A stretch of DNA of 36,486 bases from Thermogemmatispora sp. GTDB lineage: Bacteria; Chloroflexota; Ktedonobacteria; Ktedonobacterales; Ktedonobacteraceae. The stretch is from the NCBI RefSeq assembly GCF_019683755.1, contig NZ_JADGHT010000008.1, positions 1 to 36,486 of the forward strand, written 5' to 3'. The position numbers were made by a program, and so were the translations under genes. This document shows, piece by piece, positions 1 through 7,462 of this stretch. The notes beneath the pieces are model-generated. The model worked only from the letters and a program-made list of their open reading frames with translations, was not told where the DNA came from and did no database searches. The stretch's first letter is position 1, and every line of letters starts with the position of its first letter.

Positions 1-415
1 GGTCTGGGTTGGCGGGGTGGCCGTAGGCAAGGCACTTGGTGCGGAAGAGGTTCCCGTGCAGTTCGAGAACGCGCCTGCTGCCAGCGCGTTGGTGGAGACC
101 GTCGACGTTCTGGGTGATGATGGTAACTTCTTCGACGTAGCGCTCCATTTCTGCTAGGGCTCGGTGGCCTGCGTTCGGTTCGACGCTGGCAGCTTTCTGT
201 CGTCGCTCGCTATACCATTCCCAGACGCGGCGTGGGTTGCGCTCGAATGCTTCTCGGGTTGCCAGTTCCTCCGGTTTGACCTGGGTCCACAGTCCTCCGG
301 CGTCTCGGAAGGTTGGAATGCCGCTCTCGGCTGAGATGCCTGCCCCTGTCAAGGCGGCGATCTTTTTGGCCTGGCGCAGGGCCTGGCAGAGTGTTTGGGG
401 AATGCTCTGTTCCAT
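1..415 (-). CDS. Sir2-family NAD-dependent protein deacylase (sirtuin), C-terminus cut off by window edge
   Basis: The reading frame starts at the ATG at 413-415 and runs off the left edge, so only about 138 residues are visible. Sirtuin signatures appear in the right order: the NAD-binding [15 protein letters not shown] stretch (about residues 24-38), [12 protein letters not shown] (about 101-112) and [11 protein letters not shown], in which His120 is the catalytic base and Cys128 is the first zinc ligand. Sirtuins remove acyl groups from lysine using NAD+, releasing nicotinamide and O-acyl-ADP-ribose, in the cytoplasm. A purine-rich AAAGAGAG lies just before the ATG. The gene is divergent from the oxidoreductase at 811. 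The family is certain. Whether it acts as a deacetylase or a desuccinylase (CobB-like) cannot be said, because much of the zinc and substrate region lies outside the window. Confidence 0.93.
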   Translation of the reverse strand, partial: MEQSIPQTLCQALRQAKKIAALTGAGISAESGIPTFRDAGGLWTQVKPEELATREAFERNPRRVWEWYSERRQKAASVEPNAGHRALAEMERYVEEVTIITQNVDGLHQRAGSRRVLELHGNLFRTKCLAYGHPANPD

Positions 416-810
416 GTCTCTCTTTGCCTGCTTGCTTGTTTTGGTGATCTGTGGTAGTGCTGGCGGGGTTCCTTTCCCGTTATCTCTGGCTCTTCCCCTG
501 TTTCCCTCTGGTTTCCGCCATTATCATAATGTATGGTGTGTGTGGCCTTCTTGCAAGGGAGACGGGTAGCTGTTTTGGGGCGCTGGTGGGGCTGGGAGAT
601 GAAGCTGTCTCATCTCTCGCTCTCCTGACTGGGGCTCCTGGGTTTTCCTCCCCCTCTGTAATGGTAAGATGCTTGTTGGTGGCCTATGTGCTCGCCGCCT
701 GCCCTTGTTCATCGGTTGAGTCGCTGGTCTTTCCTGGGCGGGCTGTGCTGGCTCAGCCGTGGAGGGTAAGATGAGAAGGCTAGGACTAAAGAAAGGAAGG
801 TTGGCGCACG
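416..810. other. Divergent intergenic region, no gene seen
   Basis: This stretch separates the leftward sirtuin from the rightward oxidoreductase. Short open frames cross it, but they have no convincing Shine-Dalgarno site or recognisable protein. A GATAAT-like -10 for the sirtuin lies on the minus strand near 520-525, without a clear -35. A purine-rich GAAAGGAAGG at about 791-800 is the likely ribosome-binding site for the gene at 811. Confidence 0.5.
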
Positions 811-1704
811 GTGACTGAGAGTCCGAATGTGCTAGGCTTTGCTGGTTTGGGGCGGATGGGGTTGCCGATGGCGCGCAATTTGCTTCGTGCTGGTTATCGT
901 CTGCGCGTCTACAATCGTACTGCTGCGCGGGCGCAGGAGCTTGTCGCAGAAGGTGCGCAGCGTGTTGAACGTCCTCGCGATCTGGCGGAGCCGGGGGGGA
1001 TTGTCTTTTCTATGCTGGCAGACGACGCGGCTTTGGAGGCCGTGACCTTGGGCGATGATGGTCTGCTAGCTGGTTTGGCTCCCGGGGGAGTTCATGTTTC
1101 GTTGAGTACGGTCTCTCCTGTCATTGCGCGTCGGATGCAGCGTTTGCACGCTGAGCGTGGGTGCGCCTATGTGGCGGCACCGGTGGTTGGGCGGCCCGAG
1201 GCTGCCGCTGCTGGAAAGCTTTGGATCTGTCTGGCGGGGGAGCCGGCGGCCAGGCAACGAGTTTTGCCTTTGCTGCAGGTCCTTGGTCAGGCGGTCTTTC
1301 CTTTTGGTGATGAGCCGGCTTTGGCCAATGTTGTAAAGCTGGCGGCCAATTTTCTGGTTGGTTCTGCGTTGGAGGCTTTGGCTGAGGCTCTGGCTCTGGC
1401 TGAGAAGCAGGGTGTTGAGCGGACGGCTTTGATGGAGATGCTGGCTCAGACGATTTTTGCTTGCTCGGTTTACCAGAACTACGGGCGGATGATTGCAGAG
1501 CGTCGCTTTACTCCTGGCTTCTCGCAGCGCCTGGCGCTCAAGGATCTGGGTCTGGTGCTTGCTGCGGCTGATCAAGCTCAGGTTCCTATGCCCCTGGCTG
1601 GCCTTGTTCATGACCGCTTGCTTAGCGGTGTGGCCCGTGGGCGTGGTGAGGAAGACTGGACGGCGCTGGCGCGGGCCGTCGATGAGGCCGCTGGGCTGGC
1701 TTGA
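811..1704 (+). CDS. NAD(P)-dependent oxidoreductase of the 3-hydroxyisobutyrate dehydrogenase family
   Basis: This 297-residue protein starts at GTG 811 with a GGAAGG site about 10 bases upstream. The N-terminal Rossmann fold shows GxGxxG as G12-L-G14-R-M-G17. The substrate loop APVVGRPEAAAAGK is at about 123-136. The catalytic lysine is in NVVKLAANF (K176). The all-helical C-terminal domain is complete, and the length is normal for the beta-hydroxyacid dehydrogenase family, which oxidises 3-hydroxy acids or reduces the matching semialdehydes. The substrate cannot be read from the sequence; the loop differs from the classical DAPVSGG, so a role in valine breakdown is not assured, and glyoxylate/succinic semialdehyde reductase or an imine-reductase-like role is possible. 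The gene stands alone and converges on the glycosidase gene, with a strong hairpin between them. Confidence 0.88.
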   Translation: MTESPNVLGFAGLGRMGLPMARNLLRAGYRLRVYNRTAARAQELVAEGAQRVERPRDLAEPGGIVFSMLADDAALEAVTLGDDGLLAGLAPGGVHVSLSTVSPVIARRMQRLHAERGCAYVAAPVVGRPEAAAAGKLWICLAGEPAARQRVLPLLQVLGQAVFPFGDEPALANVVKLAANFLVGSALEALAEALALAEKQGVERTALMEMLAQTIFACSVYQNYGRMIAERRFTPGFSQRLALKDLGLVLAAADQAQVPMPLAGLVHDRLLSGVARGRGEEDWTALARAVDEAAGLA

Positions 1705-1709
1705 GCTGC

Positions 1710-1760
1710 TTCCACTTTCACGAGGCAGCGCTTCAAAAGCACTGCCTCGTGAAAGTGGAA
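1710..1760. terminator. Long near-perfect hairpin between convergent genes (probable bidirectional terminator)
   Basis: The arms at 1710-1732 and 1738-1760 are each 23 nt and pair at 22 of 23 positions around a 5-nt loop (TCAAA). The hairpin starts 5 bases after the stop of the oxidoreductase and ends 1 base before the stop of the leftward glycosidase, so it can serve both transcripts. It lacks a clear U-run on either side, so it may act as a transcript-end protector or through another mechanism. Confidence 0.7.
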
Positions 1761-1761
1761 T

Positions 1762-3003
1762 TCAGGAGATGATGCCGTAACGCAGCTTGAGCAGAAGGAT
1801 GCGCTCGACTGATTGGTCGATGCGTGCTTCTGTCAGCTCTCCCTGCTCAAGGGCGGCTTTGAGGGCCCTGACTACATCGGCGACTTGGCTCGGTGTGTAG
1901 GGGCCTTCGATCAGGTCGTCTCCAGCTTCGATGGCCATGACGGCTGCTTCGCTGAGCGACCAGTGCTCGCTGATGCCTCGCATGTAGAGGCCGTCGGTGA
2001 TGACAACGCCATCGTAGCCAAGCTGTTGGCGTAGCACGCCGTTGATGGCCTTTGGTGATAGCTCCGCTGGTAACTGAGGGTCGATGGCGGGCATCAAGAC
2101 GTCGGTGGCCATAATCATAGCCGGCTTATATTTGGGAATCATCAGGCGGTAGGGGGCCAGATCAATGCGGTTGAGCGTTGCCAAGTCACGGTTGACCACT
2201 GGCAGGCCGTTATGAGGGTCCGAGGTAATGGCTCCCAGCCCTGGAAAGTGTTTGAGGCAGCCAGCAACCTGGTGGTCTTGCAATCCTTGTAAGTAGGCTC
2301 CGGCATAGGTGGCCACTGTCTGGGGGTCGCTGCCGAACATGCGCGTCTCCAGAATCGGTGGATCAACGCTGTGGACATCTACGACAGGAGCCAGGTCGCT
2401 GTTGATACCTAGCTGTCTCATCCATTCGGCGGCTTGGCTTCCCTGCTGATAGGCGTAGGAGGGCTTGCCGGTTGCGGTCATCTCTTCTGCTGAGGGGAGG
2501 GGACCATGAAATTTGTAGAGTCGGTTGACTAGCCCTCCTTCCTGGTCGGTGGCGATCAGCAGGGGAATCTTGGCGTCTTGCATGGCTTGCTGTGAGAGGG
2601 CGGCTACGGCACCGATGCTGTCATAGGGTGGGTCAAAGTTGTGGTTGCTTTCCTGGTACATGAAGCCGCCTACGTATTGGTCACGGATCATCTCCTGTAG
2701 GCCACTGTCCTGATAGTCGTGGCCCAGATATTCGACGATGATAAGCTGGCCAAGTTTCTGGTCCAGGGTCATGCCGGCAAGAATCTGGCGTGCCCGAGCT
2801 AGGAGGCGACGGTCACCTTCTATGTCGCGCCCTTGCCAGTCTGGCCGCGTTGCTGCTGGGTGCGAGATGGCTGTCGCTGAGGTCGGGGACTGACTGGTAC
2901 TTCCTTCGCTTGCTTGGCCGCATGCTCCTAGAAATAGCATCAATGCACATATAGCAATAGAGAGAATACTTTCTTTCCCTTTATCAAGCCTATTCTTTTT
3001 CAT
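1762..3003 (-). CDS. Glycoside hydrolase family 3 beta-N-acetylhexosaminidase-like lipoprotein (NagZ type)
   Basis: From ATG 3003 the product has 413 residues. It begins with a typical lipoprotein signal: a basic start (MKKNR), a hydrophobic core, and LFLGAC with the lipidated cysteine at residue 28, followed by a Ser/Thr-rich linker. The family 3 catalytic barrel shows DQEGG (153-157), KHFPG (251-255), the NagZ-type Asp-x-His acid/base pair (D262, H264) and the nucleophile aspartate in VVITDG (D337). There is no C-terminal second domain, as in NagZ enzymes. Known NagZ enzymes cleave N-acetylglucosamine from muropeptides; this one would act outside the membrane. An upstream ATG at 3072 has a better Shine-Dalgarno site (GAGAGGAAG) but would add 23 odd residues before the signal peptide, so the start is uncertain. 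Confidence 0.88.
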   Translation of the reverse strand: MKKNRLDKGKESILSIAICALMLFLGACGQASEGSTSQSPTSATAISHPAATRPDWQGRDIEGDRRLLARARQILAGMTLDQKLGQLIIVEYLGHDYQDSGLQEMIRDQYVGGFMYQESNHNFDPPYDSIGAVAALSQQAMQDAKIPLLIATDQEGGLVNRLYKFHGPLPSAEEMTATGKPSYAYQQGSQAAEWMRQLGINSDLAPVVDVHSVDPPILETRMFGSDPQTVATYAGAYLQGLQDHQVAGCLKHFPGLGAITSDPHNGLPVVNRDLATLNRIDLAPYRLMIPKYKPAMIMATDVLMPAIDPQLPAELSPKAINGVLRQQLGYDGVVITDGLYMRGISEHWSLSEAAVMAIEAGDDLIEGPYTPSQVADVVRALKAALEQGELTEARIDQSVERILLLKLRYGIIS

Positions 3004-3621
3004 CGCTCTTGGCTGCCCCGAGTGTAATGGCTGGTGAAAATGGGCTGTTGGGTGCTCTCTCGTTTTTAGCATAACTTCCTCTCGAAGGGTTGGGACGGTG
3101 CAGGTGAGTATAGGTAACAGGGTGAGAGGAAGGGGCTGTCTCTCCTTCTCTCTGTCTCTTGGTCTCCTGTAGCTTATGACTATAAGAAACTCAATGGCGG
3201 CTATCAGTTCCAGTGCAGATCCCCCTCCCACCTGTCCCCCCACCTGCGAACAGCCCTGAGCGCATCTAGCTTCCGGTACTTCCCAGCGTAGGAAATGCCG
3301 TTTGTGCTCCCCAGCTCACAGAGCAACCAGCCAAAAGGTTTCGTTCAGAAGCCTGCTAGCATTATGCCTTTGCTATCCTCCTCACAGGAGCTGTCGCCGG
3401 CAAAGGCCTTTGGCTATAAGAAATAACAACATCACCCTATCGTCTTGAGAGGGAGAGCAAGAGGACCAACTTGAGGCAGCCTTGAGCCAACGAGTATCAT
3501 CAGCAAAGCAAAGCCCCAGCGCGTTGAGCGCCCACCGTCCAGAATGCGCCAGCCAGCCCAGAAGACTCGCCGCTCAGCCGATAAGGTCTAGGGATCATGG
3601 TATCGCAGAGGCCAAACCACT
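3004..3621. other. Non-coding stretch upstream of the glycosidase gene, with small inverted repeats
   Basis: No gene is recognised here. The arms GCCTTTGC (3366-3373) and GCAAAGGC (3400-3407) enclose a small CTCCT/AGGAG hairpin (3378-3390). The right arm runs into the 12-bp palindrome CAAAGGCCTTTG (3401-3412). These may form the transcript end of the pseudouridine synthase gene or a control site for the glycosidase; neither is proven. Confidence 0.4.
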
Positions 3622-4620
3622 CTAGTGATCATGAGCAACCAGCGAAAGGGCAGCGGGGAAATACGCCGACAGCCAGCGGCGCAGCTCCTCACTCAACGGC
3701 GCCACGAACGTCACCAACTCCTCGTCAGGATAGCGCCGCACAGTCAAACTGAAGGCATGCAGAAACTGGCGCTGCAAAGCCGCCTGGGGCGATCCCTCCT
3801 CTGGGAGCGGAGCATAGGTCTGGTCACCCACCAAAGCATAGCCCAGAGAGGCCAAATGAGCGCGAATCTGATGAATTCGTCCCGTAATCGGGCGCGCTTC
3901 CAAGAAGAGAAACGGCCCTTGCTGAGCCAGGACACGCAGCACCGTCCGGGCAGGCAGCCCGGCTGGTCCTACCACACACCGCCGACGATCCTGGGGATCA
4001 CGCTGAATGGGGCCATCGAGCAACCACAAGCTGCCAACCGGCAAAGCCAACGGCTCCGATTCACTCCCAGTGATTGCCAGAGCCGCCGAGACGGGCATCT
4101 CCTCCACCTTCACAGCCAAGTCCAGGTCAGCTAGCCACCGCTGATCATCTGTGAGGCGCTGCACCAGCAGCGGCTGCAGCGGTCGTGTCCAGGCCGGTGC
4201 CCCTGCAAAGGCCACTGCTAAATAGCGCTTCAAGACGCGATGCTCATTAAACTGCCGCCCCAGATAGCGACGGGCATTTTCTGTACGCGCCAATAGGACC
4301 ACGCCCGACGTATCCTTGTCAAGCCGATGCAGAAGCACCGGCTTAGGCAGAGGTCCCTCCTGCTTACGCAAACGCGCCGCACGGCGCTCCCGCAGCATCA
4401 AACGCACCGGCTCAGGCGCCCGCTCCCAGCCTGGCTCATCAGGCAACTCCGGCGGCTGCCACTCCTCTGGTCCTTGCCGCTCCAAATAGGCCAGCAGCAT
4501 ATTCCAGAGCGTATCATCGCTATGCTTATAGGTTGGATGGATCACCACACCCGCCGGCTTATGCACCGCCAACATATGATGATCCTGATAAAGGATCATC
4601 CCCGGGTCCAACTCCATCAC
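3622..4620 (-). CDS. RluA/RluD-family pseudouridine synthase
   Basis: The product has 332 residues from GTG 4620, or one fewer from the ATG at 4617. AGGAGG lies 8 bases before the GTG. The catalytic block HRLDKDTSG (98-106) carries the nucleophilic aspartate D101, and GRIHQIRAHLASLGYALVGD near the C-terminus is the second family signature. There is no N-terminal S4 RNA-binding domain. A basic and proline-rich insert of about 45 residues (around 48-92) precedes the catalytic block. The enzyme isomerises uridine to pseudouridine in rRNA or tRNA; the site cannot be predicted. A well-formed promoter lies at 4735-4763 on the same strand, within a palindrome. Confidence 0.92.
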   Translation of the reverse strand: MMELDPGMILYQDHHMLAVHKPAGVVIHPTYKHSDDTLWNMLLAYLERQGPEEWQPPELPDEPGWERAPEPVRLMLRERRAARLRKQEGPLPKPVLLHRLDKDTSGVVLLARTENARRYLGRQFNEHRVLKRYLAVAFAGAPAWTRPLQPLLVQRLTDDQRWLADLDLAVKVEEMPVSAALAITGSESEPLALPVGSLWLLDGPIQRDPQDRRRCVVGPAGLPARTVLRVLAQQGPFLFLEARPITGRIHQIRAHLASLGYALVGDQTYAPLPEEGSPQAALQRQFLHAFSLTVRRYPDEELVTFVAPLSEELRRWLSAYFPAALSLVAHDH

Positions 4621-4734
4621 AGAAACCGCCTCCTACTACCGGTTTCATAGCACCTGCCCTGTCCTGCTTTCGCCCGTCAGCCCTGCCTGAGACGAGCGCA
4701 GCCAGCGAATCCCGTAAGGCCGCATTGCCAGGGT

Positions 4735-4763
4735 ATTATAGCCCTGGTAGTGGGGAGGATCAA
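4735..4763 (-). promoter_or_regulatory. Sigma-70-type promoter of the pseudouridine synthase gene
   Basis: On the minus strand, TTGATC (4763-4758) is followed after 17 bases by TATAAT (4740-4735). The -10 sits in the 8-base centre of the palindrome CCAGGG-N8-CCCTGG (4728-4747), where a bound protein would block it. A second palindrome, GTCTGGTGCCAGAC, lies at 4770-4783, upstream of the -35. Confidence 0.6.
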
Positions 4764-4881
4764 GAGCCGGTCTGGTGCCAGACCAGCCGGCCCAGTCGCA
4801 GCAAGGAAGACTGCCCACTATTTCCGCGACATGATAGAATGTGTAGGATACGGTCCAGGGAAGGCAGAGAGAGGTACGAGC

Positions 4882-5886
4882 ATGTCTCTGATCCAGTATT
4901 ATCGCGAACACCTGCAACTACGCAACCCGGTGCTGATTGCCGCCTTGGCCGGCTGGAACGACGCCGCCGACTCGGCCACGACCGCCATCAAATTCCTGAT
5001 CAACCGTTGGAAGCCGGTGAAGGTTGCCGAAATCGATAGCGAAGACTTCTACGTCTTCACCGAGACGCGGCCCATCGTACGCATTGTCGACGGTATGCAA
5101 CGTTCCCTGATCTGGCCCGCTAACCAGTTCTCTGCCCACGGTCTTCCCGAGCAAGAGCGCGACATCATTCTCTACCTGGGAGTGGAGCCACAACTCAAGT
5201 GGCGCACGTTTACCGAATGCTTTCTGGAGATCTGCCGTCACTTCCACGTCTCAGAGGTTATCCTGCTGGGAGCCATGTTGGCAGATATCCCTCACTCGCT
5301 GGCCGTTCCGATCACGGGCAGCTCATCAACGCCCGAGCTACAGGAGCGGCTGCGCGAGCTGGACATTCACAGCTCCGGCTACGAAGGACCTACCGGCATG
5401 ATTGGCGTGTTGCAGGATGCCTGCCGCCGCGCCAGTATCCCAGCGGCTAGCCTCTGGGCGGCAGCGCCTCACTACCTGGCCGCCACCCCCAATATCAAGG
5501 TGACCGCGGCCCTGTTGACCTATGTCAACAGCCTCCTCTCCCTCGACCTCGACCTTAACGAGATTCAGGCGGACGCCGTGCGCTTCGAAGAGCAGATCAC
5601 CGCGCTGGTCGCGCGTGATCCCGAGGCCAGCGCCTATGTCCGCCGTCTGGAGGAACAGATTCAAGCCCTGACAGACGAGGAGGATGAGGATGAGGACGAG
5701 GACGAGGAGGAACCTCCCGAGACGGATGACGCGCCTCGTGGGCTTTCCTCCGACCTCGATCGCCCCGCCGGCACTGGCCCCCTGCCGAGCGCGGATGTGC
5801 TCATTCGCAGCGTCGAGGAGCTGCTGCGACGTGAGCGAGAACAGGGGCCACCCGATACCGATGACGATTCTAAGAACGAGGGCTGA
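4882..5886 (+). CDS. PAC2-family protein (proteasome-assembly-chaperone-like, ATP-grasp-associated family)
   Basis: Starting at ATG 4882, with GAGAGAGG 7 bases upstream, this 334-residue protein opens with the PAC2 signature region (LRNPVLIAALAGWNDA, then DSEDFY and the motif LYLGVEP...W). The PAC2 core spans about residues 10-250, including the conserved GxxxGMIGVL-like stretch near 170-180. A coiled segment follows. Next come an unusually acidic run of Asp/Glu (about 269-285, encoded by GAGGAYGAG repeats) and a charged tail. PAC2 proteins are related to archaeal and eukaryotic proteasome-assembly chaperones; the bacterial members, common in actinobacteria, have no settled function. The stop codon is directly followed by the ATG of the CoA-synthetase gene, so translation is probably coupled. 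The family is sure; the role is unknown. Confidence 0.85.
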   Translation: MSLIQYYREHLQLRNPVLIAALAGWNDAADSATTAIKFLINRWKPVKVAEIDSEDFYVFTETRPIVRIVDGMQRSLIWPANQFSAHGLPEQERDIILYLGVEPQLKWRTFTECFLEICRHFHVSEVILLGAMLADIPHSLAVPITGSSSTPELQERLRELDIHSSGYEGPTGMIGVLQDACRRASIPAASLWAAAPHYLAATPNIKVTAALLTYVNSLLSLDLDLNEIQADAVRFEEQITALVARDPEASAYVRRLEEQIQALTDEEDEDEDEDEEEPPETDDAPRGLSSDLDRPAGTGPLPSADVLIRSVEELLRREREQGPPDTDDDSKNEG

Positions 5887-7347
5887 ATGAGCAACCGGCT
5901 GTACACGCTTGAGGAAGTGCTGCACCCGCGCTCTGTCGCCATCATCGGCGCCTCGCGCGCGCCCCAGAAGTGGGGGCATGTCGCCGCCCGCCAGCTACTG
6001 GCAAGTTTTCCGGGCGAGGTTTACCTGATTACGCCTAGCGCTCCCGAGATCCTTGGCCAGCGCACCTATCCCAGCTTGCGCGCTGTGCCTCACCCTGTCG
6101 ATCTGGCCATCATTACCACCGCCTTCCAGCACGTGCCCGCCGCCGTCGACGACTGCATCGCCCACGGTGTTAAGGGTATCGTGATCGTCACCGCTGGTTT
6201 CAGCGAGACCGGCCCCGAGGGCCGCGCCCTCGAAATGGAGCTGGTCGCTCGCTGCCACGCACATGGCATCCGTATCCTTGGCAGCAACTGTATGGGCGTC
6301 TACGTGCGACGCGCCCGACTCAACGCCCTGGGCATGGCCTTCCCGCTGCCAGAGGGACCGATCGGCCTGGTTTCTCAGAGCGGTAACCTCGGAATGTATC
6401 TCTACGCTCAGGCTCAGCTTGATGGCCTCGGCTTCACCACCTTCCTGAGCATGGGGAATGGCGCTGATGTGGGCTTTCCCGAGTACCTGCAGTATCTGGC
6501 CAACGATCCTGAGACTAAGGTCATCGCTGGCTACGTTGAAGCCATTGATGAGGCGACCCTGCAGCAGGTAACCGAGCAACTCTATCGCCAGGGACAGTAC
6601 AAGCCGGTGGTGATCCTGCTCAGTGGGGCAACCGAGGTCGGCGTGCGCGCCGCCCTGGCCCATACCGGCAGCCTGGCAACTGTACGCCCAGATCATGATA
6701 CCTCCCTGCTTGGCAGCGGCGTGGTGCGCGTCATCCGCTCCGATGAGCTTTACCCGGTGGCCCGCGCTCTGGCATTGCAGCCGCCAACCCCCCAGGGAGG
6801 TCGACGTATTGCTATCGTGGGCGATGGCGGCGGTAGCGTCGTGGCCTCCGGCGATGCAGCCTTACGCTGTGGCCTGGAGGTGCCTATTCTTAAAGAGGAA
6901 ACTCAGCAGCAGTTGCGCTCTCTGATGCCCGCCCGGGCCACAGCCACTAACCCGATTGATGTCGCTGGGGCCGCCGATGAGGACCCGCTGGCCTTCGCCC
7001 GTCTGAGCGAAATCTGCCTGGCTGATCCCGATGTCGACGGCGTCATTATCACAGGCCTCTTTGGCGGCTACCGCTGGCTGCTCTCAGAGGCCTTCGGCGC
7101 CCGCGAAGAAGAGGCCGCCCGCCAGTTGGGCCGCCTTGTGCGCCAGTACGGTAAGCCCATCCTGGTGCAGACAATCTACGCTCGCTACGATCAACATATC
7201 CCAGCTCTCCAGCTCCTACGCACGGAGGGCATTCCTTACTACGAGTCAATCGAGATCACCTGTCGCGCCATGGCCGCCTTGGCCGAGATTGGTCAGTTTC
7301 TAACCCGTATGGCCGCTCGCACCACTAACCAGGAGCCAGGTACGTGA
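5887..7347 (+). CDS. NDP-forming acyl-CoA synthetase, alpha-subunit type (CoA-binding protein)
   Basis: This protein of 486 residues has the CoA-binding Rossmann domain (VAIIGASRAPQKWGH, about 17-31), a flavodoxin-like ligase domain (LVSQSGNLGMY, 161-171) and the phosphohistidine motif AHTGSLA with H259. That is almost exactly where archaeal ADP-forming acetyl-CoA synthetases carry their catalytic alpha histidine. The third domain follows to about 470. The length equals an alpha subunit alone; the ATP-grasp (beta) half is not fused here and is not seen elsewhere in the window. The family makes or breaks acyl-CoA with ADP/ATP via a phosphorylated histidine. Its ATG immediately follows the TGA of the PAC2 gene with no spacer, which suggests a functional pair. 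The substrate is unknown. Confidence 0.88.
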   Translation: MSNRLYTLEEVLHPRSVAIIGASRAPQKWGHVAARQLLASFPGEVYLITPSAPEILGQRTYPSLRAVPHPVDLAIITTAFQHVPAAVDDCIAHGVKGIVIVTAGFSETGPEGRALEMELVARCHAHGIRILGSNCMGVYVRRARLNALGMAFPLPEGPIGLVSQSGNLGMYLYAQAQLDGLGFTTFLSMGNGADVGFPEYLQYLANDPETKVIAGYVEAIDEATLQQVTEQLYRQGQYKPVVILLSGATEVGVRAALAHTGSLATVRPDHDTSLLGSGVVRVIRSDELYPVARALALQPPTPQGGRRIAIVGDGGGSVVASGDAALRCGLEVPILKEETQQQLRSLMPARATATNPIDVAGAADEDPLAFARLSEICLADPDVDGVIITGLFGGYRWLLSEAFGAREEEAARQLGRLVRQYGKPILVQTIYARYDQHIPALQLLRTEGIPYYESIEITCRAMAALAEIGQFLTRMAARTTNQEPGT

Positions 7348-7354
7348 GCAGGCT

Positions 7355-7436
7355 GAGCCAGGTCGGGGGTCGCTCGGCCTTCATCTTCGCTGCCGGGGCG
7401 GCGGCACGGCGCCGCTCTGGCCCCCGACCTCGGCTC
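7355..7436. terminator. Inverted repeat between convergent genes
   Basis: The arm GAGCCAGGTCGGGGG (7355-7369) pairs with CCCCCGACCTCGGCTC (7421-7436) with one bulged base. A GC-rich inner segment can fold further. It follows the stop of the CoA-synthetase gene by 7 bases and precedes the end of the leftward oxygenase gene, so it is a likely transcript end for one or both. No U-run is present. Confidence 0.5.
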
Positions 7437-7462
7437 CCTGCCTCAGCTACGCACGAGCTGGC

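Noticed and set aside
451-774. Hydrophobic plus-strand frame in the sirtuin/oxidoreductase gap
   Set aside because: No ribosome-binding site, and several overlapping frames of the same length; hydrophobicity follows from the T/G-rich strand.
2543-2556. GGTCGGT inside the glycosidase gene
   Set aside because: A single half-site within coding sequence; no matching second half.
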